A DNA stretch of 64,000 nt. It comes from Chaetoderma sp. LZ-2023a. Lineage: Eukaryota > Mollusca > Caudofoveata > Chaetodermatida > Chaetodermatidae. Below the pieces are notes generated by a model, which did no database searches, was not told the DNA's origin, and saw only the letters and a program-made list of their open reading frames with translations. Numbering within the stretch: position 1 is the first letter of the stretch; the number at the start of each line of letters is the position of its first letter. The position numbers were made by a program, and so were the translations under genes. The DNA is taken from NCBI GenBank assembly GCA_034401795.1, contig CM067370.1:66461188-66525187 (forward strand), given 5' to 3'. Positions 25,901 through 31,588 of the stretch are shown piece by piece.

Positions 25901-28900
25901 TGAACAACAGTCTCTTGTTACTGTAATGCTAGCATCGCGCCTTTAACACGGCATCATTCAACGGAAGGGTCCAATTAAAATAATGACACTGAGCTGTCAA
26001 TACCGGTTGTGACCTCCGCGCGCATTAACCACCGCCGTACATCGCTTTCTCATGCTTCAAATTAAGCACCTGATGTCATGAAGAGGAATCGCATCCCATT
26101 CCTGGAGCAGTGCAGCTTCCAGCTCCTGCACGTTGTGAAGATGTGGATGATTCTCACACACCATACGGCCAAGATTGTCCCACACGTGTTCGATAGGAGA
26201 CAGGTCCAGTGATCGTGCTGGCCAGTCCAACACCGGAACGTTGTTAGCCTCAAGGAAATCACTGGTGACCCTAGCTGAATGAGGATGGGCGTTGTCTTGC
26301 TGGAACATAAAGTCTGCATGATGCTGCATAAAAGGGATGACAACAGGGGTGACAACTTCTTCACAGTAACGTTGAGCCATTAAATTTCCGTGAATCACAA
26401 TAAAATCTGTTTTGCCATTTTCATGGATTCCAGTCGAATCTGTCGTGCTGAATGATGTTGGCTGCATCATACCGTTCTCCTAAACGTCGCCAAACCCGTT
26501 GCCTACCATCCGCCACATCCACACAAAACCTCGACTCATCACTGAACAAAACGTGGCTCCATTGTTGAGCACACCATCGCTGATGAGTTCTTGTCCATGC
26601 AAACTGATTCTCGATGTGACGCTCTGTAAGCGGAACAGCAACAAGTGGACGACGGGCATGCAGTCCAGCATCATGGAGTCTGTTTCGCACAGTTTGTGCA
26701 TGTAGTGCCAGTAGCGGTGTGCAAATTACGGGACAGCCGCGGCGCAGTCTCAAACCTGTGACGTCGTGATGACGTCACTAAGTATGTCCAGTTTCCTGCT
26801 CACGTTGGCGGAGACGGGAAATGGTTGAGGCGTGAACATTAAAATGTCGAGCAACCGCGCGAACGGTCTGCCCAGCAGCGAGTCTTCCCATTGCTTCATG
26901 GCGCTGATTTTCAGGTAGCCCTGGGCGGCAGCCCATGTTCGGTAAGGTAAACTTTTAAACGTTTTCTGTTAACGTTCGTTGTCTGCTTTTGCAATATGGT
27001 GAATTTTTGCCTTCGCTACCCGCCAATGTGGGCCAGTGCATGAAAAATGCATTTTCACATGCAGTAAGTGTGCGGCCGAGAAATGCAAGAAATGATTTGC
27101 ATTTCTTCATGATCAGCGAGACATTACATTGACGAAATATGCCTGCAAATTTGGTTATAAATGGACGCATAGTTTTAATACAACAAACCAAACTTCACTG
27201 TTGCTAAACTTTTTTGGCTCAGTATATATATGACCTTCACCATCAGTGGCAGAACATATAGTATATTGGTCTCGCAGTGAGACCATTTTAAGGTCAAATC
27301 TGTTTTCTAATATCGCTATAAGTAAAGCATGTTTGAAAAGTGTAACCTGGTGTTTCCTGCCCTTGATTACAGGGGCACGTAGCTTGCGATGCGATCTTCA
27401 GCTCGCTTTAATGAACATTTGGCCTGTAGTGTTCAGTTCTACATTTTAGGATCTTCATCTGTCCATGTTCTATTCAGTTGATGAATGTAATCTTATGGAG
27501 ATTCACTGTCCTGAATTTCTACATATAATAATACGAATATTCACACTCTACCGTTCTTATATTAACTGTTTAAGCCTCAAATTTGTTCAAGAAAATTTCA
27601 ATTTTCTCATAGAAAATGTAAATTTCCAGACAAAGAGGATTATTTTAGAAAATTTATGACTGGAATGACTGGCTTGATTATCGAGCCAGTCAGTCCGGTG
27701 TTAAATTTTCAGAAGTAGTCTTCTCTTGTTCTGGAAATGGACGATACTTAGGGTTACTGGAGACGTATTTGGTCAGCTTAAGGGTTAAAGAGTTAACGTA
27801 ATTTATAGATGACATGTATTCTCAGCACAGACAAGAAGACGGTGTAATGGCATCATGCTATCTGCCTCTATCATCACCAATGAAAACTACATAACTATTA
27901 ACCATCCAATAACATGAATATCTAGTAAAATTATGTTTTATGATCGAAAACATTACAAGTTGTGTTTTCTCAATTGCTAGCAATGTAAGTATTAAACAAG
28001 TTTAGATACCCTGGGTATTCAAATACAGCTACAGGGACCTACCTGATAGCATTCTGTATTGAGCACCTTGTCACAAAACCACGAACAACAGCCTGTAAAG
28101 GCAATGTGAGCATTGAAAGGCATTTATCAACTAGATCTTAGAACTAATACATATATATATTTATTTCACATATCTGGTTGTCCATATATATAAATATATA
28201 TATATATGGACAACCTATACACTGAATTCAGAAATTAATGCACAGTGAAACTCAGTTATTTCATATTTGCAAAGGTATACATATAGGTACTGTGTGATAT
28301 TACAGAATTGTGACCAATGAATTATTCACACACCCTGAGACTCATCTGCTTCATAAGTTTTTGTGCTTTTTTGTCTGCTAGAAGTAGGATTTGAATCCAC
28401 AACCTTTGGTTGACTTCATTATGAAACTGTAGTTAATGAACTAGCATTGATTATGTATTTTTGAACAAAACAAGGGTGAAAGTGATCTCACTGTGTGTGA
28501 TTAATTCTTTAATCATTGATCAGTCATATTAGCTGTGCTTGATTGACCCCATTGATGTGACAGTATAATTTATTTCCAAATGGCTTCCAGTATTATCTTA
28601 CTCGACCATATTTGGAAAAATTGCTATTAGTCCAATGGGCCGAGTTTATCACAATGTGTACAATTTCATGTAGGCTTACACGATTACGTGATTAAATCAA
28701 AAATCGCCATTACGTTTTGAATCCTGAATCTATATGATTAAAGATTCAATAATCGAATAATCATGAATATTTTCTATTGCATAAAATATTTTAAAACCCA
28801 ACTTTCAATTACTTTTTAATGTGATCGGTCATGAAAAATTACATTTTGCTTAGTGACTGTATGTCCATTTGCAGGGCAAGAGAAGACTATTTTTGAAAAT

Positions 28901-29441
28901 GTATTAGTGGAATGCTTGGCATCGAGCCAGGCTGAGCCAGGCATTCCAGTGATACATTTTAAAAAATAGTCTTCTCTTGCCCTGAAAATCAACTTTTCTA
29001 AACACTGCAATGTCTTCCAATCCAATTATGTTCAAACTATTCAATAAGTGCGTTTTATTTTGTCTTGGAAACAAAAAACTGAAATTATTTCTGGGCTGTA
29101 CTGTATGATTATGTCATTCCAATAGTATGGCATCTCTGCACAATGCCATTTTGAAAAACTGCAACATTCTATCTAATTATGAGATCGAATGCTGCACACT
29201 AGATACCAATCGAGCCATCCTTCACTTCATGTAGGCTTGACAAAAAGTTTACGGATGACAGATGGATGCCATGGAATAAGCTCATTTGGCCAGGTGAACA
29301 AATAATGTGGTTAATGCATACTTGTATCTTTGTAGCGGCCACCTCCCTCTGCTTCTCATAGGCCCTCTCCTCACGAGCAGCTTTAGTTTGCTCCAAAAAT
29401 TTACTCTTCGTCTGCGTATCCACTTTATTAAACATTATTCC
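7744..29441 (-). CDS. UBE3B: UBE3B, N-terminal portion, ten coding exons, 3' part beyond the window
   Basis: This is a host gene for a HECT-class E3 ubiquitin ligase. Ten exons on the minus strand join in phase to about 280 codons: 29435-29322, 28092-28043, 25363-25290, 17006-16942, 12422-12366, 10410-10306, 9429-9330, 8845-8760, 8334-8252 and 7849-7744. Every internal junction has an AG acceptor and a GT donor and keeps the frame. The start region (ATG, then AAREER and a basic helix), the IQ motif [11 protein letters not shown] across exons 1-2, [46 protein letters not shown] and HILSVPA match vertebrate UBE3B as I remember it, in the same order. The family's IQ motif binds calmodulin and the C-terminal HECT domain, outside this window, forms the ubiquitin thioester. 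Introns are inflated by transposons. UBE3C is the nearest alternative but lacks these segments. Confidence 0.9.
8252..8334 (-). CDS. UBE3B: UBE3B coding exon 9
   Basis: Starts in phase 0 after a TTTTTTCAG acceptor and encodes [16 protein letters not shown] onward to MSMR, with the last codon split 2+1. The donor is GAG|GTATTT. The [11 protein letters not shown] stretch matches vertebrate LLTRGLARPRP. Confidence 0.88.
8760..8845 (-). CDS. UBE3B: UBE3B coding exon 8
   Basis: Two bases complete a glycine codon, then 28 codons encode [13 protein letters not shown] and [14 protein letters not shown], ending in phase 0. Acceptor TCTGTAG and donor CAG|GTACAT. The MGHLN-x-x-G-x-YSVLQ block is strongly conserved with vertebrate UBE3B. 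Confidence 0.9.
9330..9429 (-). CDS. UBE3B: UBE3B coding exon 7
   Basis: Begins in phase 0 after TTTCTAG and encodes [20 protein letters not shown] then [13 protein letters not shown], leaving one base. The donor is [24 protein letters not shown] aligns with vertebrate YLTMLVTFTDTSTWK. Confidence 0.9.
9665..9992. repeat. Composite repeat A, copy 1, with foldback core
   Basis: This is the inverted counterpart of 28671-29007. It contains a foldback core (about 9690-9805): AAGAGAAGACTATTTTTGAA on one arm and its near complement on the other. An AT-rich block with an ATCACGTAATCGTGT-type tail follows, ending in AAGCCTA. It lies in UBE3B intron 6. No coding capacity. Confidence 0.75.
10306..10410 (-). 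CDS. UBE3B: UBE3B coding exon 6
   Basis: Exactly 35 codons, phase 0 at both ends, from [12 protein letters not shown] to FLKSLK. Acceptor TTTTTTGTCAG and donor AAG|GTAAGA are strong. [10 protein letters not shown] aligns with vertebrate WIQQIKNILW. Confidence 0.92.
10725..12084 (+). mobile_element. Pearl-like non-autonomous element with ~160-bp core array
   Basis: Eight core units of about 158 bp recur, recognised by a GAAACTCGAACTT box near 10773, 10931, 11091, 11239, 11401, 11565, 11723 and 11881. They are followed by a GACA/GACG tetranucleotide tract (about 11985-12035) and a hairpin ending in CTAA (12050-12084). Tandem core, tetranucleotide microsatellite and terminal hairpin is the pearl layout described from bivalves, now usually grouped with Helitron-like (Helentron) non-autonomous elements. 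It sits in UBE3B intron 5. The 5' end is not resolved and no Rep/helicase coding is present. Confidence 0.7.
12050..12084 (+). repeat. Terminal hairpin followed by CTAA
   Basis: AGTCCCCCACC pairs with GGTAGGGGACT with one mismatch around a CCGGTTTTACC loop; the right arm runs into CTAA and then T. A hairpin just before CTRR is the usual 3' end of Helitron-like elements. Confidence 0.65.
12164..12290. repeat. GT/GC-rich dinucleotide microsatellite
   Basis: Mixed (GT)n, (GC)n and GTGCATGC runs just outside UBE3B exon 5. Cysteine- or histidine-rich frames across it are artefacts of the repeat. Confidence 0.9.
12366..12422 (-). CDS. UBE3B: UBE3B coding exon 5
   Basis: A 19-codon exon ([19 protein letters not shown]) in phase 0. 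The acceptor is TTATTATAG and the donor AAG|GTCAGT. The first base choice (AGA rather than a downstream AG) is fixed by keeping RFE in frame with exon 4. Confidence 0.87.
13395..13475. repeat. Terminal-repeat-like remnant
   Basis: A segment with AAATCACGATTTTCGATTAA followed by ATCGTAGGTCC resembles the ATTAAATCG-rich ends at 14460-14497 and 44918-44960. It may be the end of a related element; its partner was not found. Confidence 0.35.
13597..14497. repeat. Dispersed 0.9-kb repeat B, copy 1
   Basis: About 900 bp that match 44918-45826 in inverted orientation, from AAGCCTA at 14497 to TGCTTAATG at 13597, with scattered differences. A short open frame at 14372-14124 (minus) is shared by both copies but I do not recognise it and it looks incidental. 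The terminus TAGGCTTGCGCGATT resembles hAT-like MITE ends, but no matching inverted end is seen. It lies in UBE3B intron 4, next to a short (TA)n at 14497-14522. Confidence 0.75.
15217..16691. mobile_element. Non-autonomous DNA element with TA target sites, 1.48 kb
   Basis: The ends are inverted: CCGTTAAATCCTGTGTATAT at the left and the complement of CCGTTAAATTCTGTCTATAT at the right, followed by TTGCGC on both sides. Each end abuts TA (15215-15216 and 16692-16693), which fits a Tc1/mariner/pogo-type target duplication. Inside, subterminal TATAGTGCGCA blocks recur. I find no transposase; a 96-codon frame at 15690-15980 is unrecognised. It lies in UBE3B intron 4. Confidence 0.7.
16720..16935. 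repeat. hAT-like terminal remnant and (CACG)n/(CA)n microsatellite
   Basis: Bases 16720-16828 hold several ACCGGTTTT and CGGTATACCG motifs ending in CACAGCCCTA, like one end of an hAT-type element. Bases 16829-16935 are ACGC/ACAC simple repeat that runs to within a few bases of UBE3B exon 4. Apparent HAR- or ACVR-repeat proteins here are repeat artefacts. Confidence 0.55.
16942..17006 (-). CDS. UBE3B: UBE3B coding exon 4
   Basis: Two bases complete an alanine codon, then 21 codons encode [20 protein letters not shown] plus Q, phase 0 at the end. Acceptor TTTTGCAG and donor CAG|GTGAAT. It is separated from exon 3 by the 8.3-kb intron that contains DIRS copy B. Confidence 0.88.
17447..17828 (-). 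repeat. DIRS copy B, 3' terminal repeat and internal complementary region
   Basis: Bases 17447-17500 are the reverse complement of about 17730-17784. Bases about 17784-17828 are the reverse complement of the right end (24446-24491). The two therefore meet near 17784, reproducing the circle-junction structure of DIRS internal complementary regions. Bases 17500-17640 are inverted at 24305-24445. Confidence 0.85.
18359..19500 (-). CDS. DIRS copy B tyrosine recombinase
   Basis: Overlaps the end of the polymerase frame in another register; the frame stays open up to 21256 but the upstream part is probably a shadow of the reverse transcriptase. Visible parts are [25 protein letters not shown], the arginine box [10 protein letters not shown], the H-x-x-R box HSVRGVVTS and the C-terminal [14 protein letters not shown] with the candidate tyrosine nucleophile. 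Function as in copy A: integration of circular element DNA. Confidence 0.8.
19198..23262 (-). CDS. DIRS copy B Gag-like / reverse transcriptase / RNase H polyprotein
   Basis: An open frame of 1354 codons. The first 600 residues are a charged, then Ser/Pro/Arg-rich Gag-like region without a recognisable fold. Reverse transcriptase motifs follow: [38 protein letters not shown] and YIDDWLLK. RNase H shows [11 protein letters not shown], the [12 protein letters not shown] helix and [11 protein letters not shown]. The DIRS tail has [20 protein letters not shown] and [11 protein letters not shown]. The order and spacing equal copy A. It is part of a retroelement. Confidence 0.85.
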   Translation of the reverse strand: MSEFLCLQAKDKVVEEEKKRKLKKEVVSKKGKRKASSAVDMEAFRTEMLGEMRRTIKDLVPELLRGMLPGPNPLLASSSASEQVIPTSESPFLSTLPLFEDSEVAPLEGAFHDPGSRLIAAPNRDRGRLSLEPAGCLSVQGYPHTAGASTSYGTFPGQSGLALFADPESNLSGQEDEDYLLGSPSEDVDMDYDVCAPLAGNTGALFHGSTLPGVESTVQTVALGAEGQRYRIPRLAESVAGAGRGRRGAVYAPRSTTAPAPGQTSDISMPVLSGPHALPGLPGISAYPPSSSVACAQEEDEGPRLVERSQLATEEDWSDACQWLVSVRPDLPVEQSASQRDHRPWLAGKPTANAMPSLPLAEHVVDMFEAAETSIKSSGRLAKAPREVARRCRIVPLDYQRYGVVPKPSVDDRAALGEDARPGSRSDTGVLCSNALRSANTALRDAEESGRASIAALSHVSQLLQGVVTASASRQPSPVTVQRAIQDGINLALDCMTWAVTRSVRARRTFALDNLCPSQDLYNRLLRTPMTGPGLFGGEGCRHLQETVTLVNNQRALREQFEVLRRANVRAAPPAYRPLQARGGSGQVRGQPPSQRRPRPRAIRPAARGGRRLLRRSQPGSRPRTEVRAVLVMAREDLGGVIVPDGTVTAVRTTPVFLAKETVPLLHSLCPPLSLGGSVGGRLADHMQEWERLTQDRLVLRWLSVGYHPDWMTGPPSRLSLVSIWTPNPRDPDQRLCIEEEINSLIQKGAIQPAQRCPGFYSTLFLVTKNTGGWRPILNLKPLNKFIETPSFKMETVRSVLAGLERGMWTASIDLKDAYFHIPIHRSFRRFLRFAFQGRQWEFRVLPFGISTAPRVFTRVVLAITAYLRRRSIAVHTYIDDWLLKAHTRESLLASLEIVLKTLTDLGWMINFPKSELTPSQKFVYLGMFFDLETGYVYPTQERVQKLISLIQSVCDSRHVLARVYLRMLGLMVSLEPVIPQAALRRRPIQLFLMTQWTQSTGSLYSNVSVLAPLIHHLQWWLDTENLLVGVMLTPPHPQVTVYTDASMEGWGACLEESTISGLWNLEQSKEHINLLELRAVVLGLEHFLQKVQGKIVLIRSDNSTVVTYINRQGGTKSPILCMMTWRLLCWCLDHQITLKAVHIPGRLNLLADSLSRRMSVLPTEWQLNQCVADRLFDHWGKPNIDLFATKKNAKMTTYVSPIPDPSAFATDALAISWGRMYAYAFPPAILIPKILQKIRQEECQVLLIAPDWPSRSWYTDLLDLLVCNPVPLPLMDDIIFQGKALHNNPSMFRLTAWMLSRNLELRRAFLSKQPCLWPKPGGGQPPEHIIIKSTDLQNGAQKDVLIQWIHLFR
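24305..24491 (-). repeat. DIRS copy B, 5' inverted terminal repeat
   Basis: Near-perfect reverse complement of 17500-17640, extended by the outer segment found inverted at 17784-17828. It contains the GC-rich GCGCATGCGCGGTGGTGG block also seen in the left repeat. It is the upstream end of the minus-strand element. Confidence 0.85.
24492..25289 (-). other. UBE3B intron 3, right end, no feature seen
   Basis: AT-rich intron sequence between DIRS copy B and exon 3. I see no exon, repeat family or RNA gene here. Confidence 0.6.
25290..25363 (-). CDS. UBE3B: UBE3B coding exon 3
   Basis: One base completes an arginine codon, then 24 codons ([20 protein letters not shown] to LQP) and one leftover base. 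Acceptor TATTTTCAG and donor CAG|GTGAGT. This segment is the least conserved of the set; its support is mainly phase, splice sites and position between two well-matched exons. Confidence 0.8.
25790..27222 (-). mobile_element. Tc1-like DNA transposon, decayed
   Basis: The 1433-bp element is bounded by TA on both sides (25788-25789, 27223-27224). Inverted ends read CTGAACCAAAAAAGTTTAGC at the left and CTGAGCCAAAAAAGTTTAGC as the complement of the right end. It encodes a broken DD34E transposase on the minus strand and lies in UBE3B intron 2. Confidence 0.88.
26057..26925 (-). pseudogene. Tc1-family transposase pseudogene
   Basis: Three frame segments are visible. About 26920-26787 encodes a helix-turn-helix part ([20 protein letters not shown]). 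Bases 26753-26421 encode [18 protein letters not shown] and the first catalytic Asp in FSDESRFCV. Bases 26470-26057 encode the second Asp in [10 protein letters not shown] and the Glu in [10 protein letters not shown], with 34 residues between them, so DD34E. There is a stop and apparent loss of the linker between DNA-binding and catalytic parts, and a frameshift near 26421-26470. The product cannot be functional as it stands. Confidence 0.88.
27565..27795. repeat. Foldback repeat, copy 2 (long form)
   Basis: About 230 bp with a near-palindromic core: ACTGGAATGACTGGCT and its complement meet around TTATCGAGCC, with outer arms TTTTAGAAAATTTA and TAAATTTTCAGAAG. The outermost ends carry TTTAAGCCTC and AAGGGTTAAAG, a weak inverted pair. 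It is in UBE3B intron 2. Related copies are at 9690, 28860, 37960, 41105 and 44765. Confidence 0.7.
28043..28092 (-). CDS. UBE3B: UBE3B coding exon 2, second half of the IQ motif
   Basis: A 50-bp exon encoding [16 protein letters not shown] plus two bases of arginine. Acceptor TTTACAG and donor CAG|GTAGGT. Joined to the IQ of exon 1 it gives IQxxxRGxxxR, a complete IQ motif. Confidence 0.9.
28172..28213. repeat. AT-rich perfect palindrome
   Basis: GGTTGTCCATATATAT and its complement ATATATGGACAACC face each other across an AT core, giving a hairpin of about 20 bp per arm. It is next to UBE3B exon 2, in intron 1. Confidence 0.75.
28377..28445 (-). pseudogene. tRNA-Met(CAU)-like sequence, possibly a SINE head
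   Basis: On the minus strand a 69-nt stretch has GCTAG/CTAGC acceptor-like ends, a CAGTTTCATAATGAAG anticodon-arm-like block with CAT in the loop, and GTGGATTCAAATCC resembling the T arm and B box. Stems are imperfect (T stem with mismatch, short acceptor), so it is probably a tRNA-derived pseudogene or SINE fragment rather than a working tRNA. Confidence 0.4.
28671..29007. repeat. Composite repeat A, copy 2, with foldback core
   Basis: Inverted counterpart of 9665-9992: TAGGCTTACACGATTACGTG at the left, an AT-rich block, then the foldback core (about 28855-28990) and a CTTTTCTAAACACTG end. It lies in UBE3B intron 1. Confidence 0.75.
29240..29300 (+). repeat. Decayed Helitron-like 3' end
   Basis: The stretch GGATGCCATGGAATAAGCTC followed by ATTTGGCCAGGTGAACAAA resembles the hairpin end at 39580-39625 but has lost most of the stem and the CTAA. 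It is only about 20 bp from UBE3B exon 1. Confidence 0.45.
29322..29441 (-). CDS. UBE3B: UBE3B exon with start codon
   Basis: Coding runs from an ATG at 29435-29433 for 38 codons ([16 protein letters not shown], then [16 protein letters not shown] and TKIQ), ending in phase 0 at the donor CAA|GTATGC. Only six leader bases precede the ATG before an acceptor-like TATTTACAG, so an upstream non-coding exon is expected. The start is chosen because the residue pattern and distance to the IQ motif match vertebrate UBE3B. Confidence 0.87.
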
Positions 29442-30163
29442 CTGTAAATACATGCACAAGATTAATTTCATGAAACGTTCTACATCTACATTAGCTAGTT
29501 TTATATATCAACAATAGGGTCAGTAGGTACCATAATTCTTTTGAAGTTGCAATGGTGACGGTGCTTGAAAACTGCAAAAAAAACTAGAATGGTTTATATT
29601 ACTACATAATTTTAAAAGCCCTAAGCCTGAAACTATAACATGTATAATGTTAAAACTATTGACACTCCAATAGAATCACTAGTTATCACCACACGTTTGA
29701 AAAGAACCGTAAGGTGGATGGATGGGTGGTGGACAGGGTCAAAAGTTCATAAAGATTCAGTCCATCACGTTATCTCCTATGAAATTCTTCGGCGGAACCC
29801 AACCAAATTTGAAAGGAGGTATTCATACGATTACGGATTACAAGATGACATTTATAGTACAGGCTGAGACTCCATCCCATGTCATCGACTGCACATTCTA
29901 GTGGTTCAATTCCAATTATTCTGATACTGGGTGATAATATAGTTTAGTTTTACTTCCACCCATGCATAACAAGCACAACCTTTATTCAGGAGGTAGGCAT
30001 GGGCAGCCATTTAATTGACGAACAGAAACCTGAATATAGATGATAATGGTAGTGAGTTAACAATATTAACTAACAATATTGAGAGCTGAAGTCTTTCTGA
30101 ACTTCCTGGTGAACAACGTGCAGCGTGACACGAAAAACCACAAAGATAAAAAAAAAAAACTTT
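29442..30163. other. Region upstream of UBE3B coding exon 1, nothing definite
   Basis: The promoter and any non-coding first exon of UBE3B should lie here or further right. I see no CpG-rich block, no clear TATA box and no repeat family I can name. Confidence 0.5.
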
Positions 30164-30262
30164 ATGAGGGCCAAAAAACCCAGGAAACGTGTTCTCCTAT
30201 CGACAGAGAAACGCAACGATATTGCTGTACAAGCTTGGCTCGAGAGATTAAAGCTACACCAG
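30164..30262 (+). CDS. Possible first coding exon of a divergent gene
   Basis: An ATG at 30164 opens 33 codons (MRAKKPRKRVLLSTEKRND, then IAVQAWLERLKLHQ) ending exactly at CAG|GTAGTT, a good donor. An in-frame ATG exists at 30125 but the sequence between is a lysine-rich run over a poly-A tract. The peptide looks like protein (basic, then an amphipathic helix), and it would be head-to-head with UBE3B at about 0.7 kb. I do not recognise it and find no matching second exon, so this is a weak call. Confidence 0.25.
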
Positions 30263-30835
30263 GTAGTTATTTATGCACTACTACATGAAGACATTGATTT
30301 TAAAGTTATATATAGCTAAACACACAATTGATCTGACAATTGATTAAACGCACATATTCTGATTTCTAATGTTTTCCACTAATTCATGGCTCTATCCATT
30401 ATTTCAAGTTTATGTTTCTTTGTTAATTTATTTAATTAATGACATTAAAAAACAAACAGAACATGTTTGTTGAGTAACAAGCTGCGAGCCTAGAATGGCG
30501 TACAGTACAGCCTCATGCTGGCTGACCCTGGTCAGCCACATGCGCTCTCCCTCCCTCCCTCCCTCTCTCTCTCTCTCTCTCTCTCCAGCCTGCCAATCTA
30601 ACTGTTACTATCTAAGACACACCAACACCACAGCCTATGCATATTCAGTGCCTGCAAAACATTGTTTTCAATCTCCATTTCATGCCGATGGAAAACACAT
30701 TTTGGTACTATTGGCATATATGTGCGTTATCTCAAATCCCCATATTCACCGCTTTGACCTTTTGACACCCCACCACAACACCCCTGCAGGCAGAGGCAAA
30801 TGTAAATGCCCTTCTCACTCACATGGATAATTTAC
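30263..30835. other. Spacer with (CT)n microsatellite
   Basis: Bases about 30545-30588 are CCCT/CT simple repeat. The remainder shows no gene or repeat family I can support. Confidence 0.6.
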
Positions 30836-31200
30836 ATACCAAGCGACCAAACTAATTCCAGACTTTAAAGATCTCTCATACAAAGAACATCTTCGCAAGC
30901 TAAAACTGGCTACTCTTGCTTACCAGTGAAACAGAGGGGACATGATCGAGATATGTAAGAACCTCACCGACAAATTACGACAAAAAAATGTCGATTTTAT
31001 CCGCATAAGTGATAGTGAAACAAGGGACCATCCCATAAACATTTACAAATTAAGACCTAGATTTGATATCAGGAGGTGCCCTTGTGTGCTTCGGTCAACC
31101 GATATATGGAATAACCTACCATGAAATGTTGTCTCTGCCACTAAAGTTAAAACTGTTCAATATGGACTTGATCATTTCTGGTAAAACCATCTTATCAAAT
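30836..31200 (+). mobile_element. CR1/Jockey-group LINE, 5'-truncated C-terminal fragment
   Basis: The translated frames contain ATKLIPDFKDLSYKEHLRKL, then RGDMIEIC and RSTDIWNNLP followed by NVVSATKVKTVQYGLDHFW. This is the end of a non-LTR ORF2 after the reverse transcriptase (thumb-like region, then the W-N-LP box). Stops and frame changes are present, so it is a relic. The stretch to about 31320 may be its 3' UTR; 31330-31588 holds nothing I can name. Confidence 0.7.
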
Positions 31201-31588
31201 ATGACTTCAATGCTACTTAAGGCTTGCGACCCGCTATACCTTAGACATGAGCTGTGTCAACTTATAGTACTACAAATGAAGAGGAAGATCACACATAGAG
31301 GCTACATCATGTCCATATAGCCACTTACAAGACGTTGTGAGTATATGGTCCACGCACCGCTTTCTAACAAGAAATGACATTTATTTAGTAATAAGTGAAT
31401 AATCTGTGAAATAATACATGCATTAAATTTTTTTCAATGCTCCAAACAAAATTAATGATCAGTGCTATGTTTAATATTTCAGTCAGTCAGTATTAGACAG
31501 AAGGAATTACATTTCAGTCAGTACCAGCTCACATGGATCAGTACTGGTGATGATATATGCCGAAATCCTGCTTTACAGACATAATATA

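Noticed and set aside
30495-30830. 111-codon plus-strand frame
   Set aside because: It spans a (CT)n microsatellite and has no recognisable motif.
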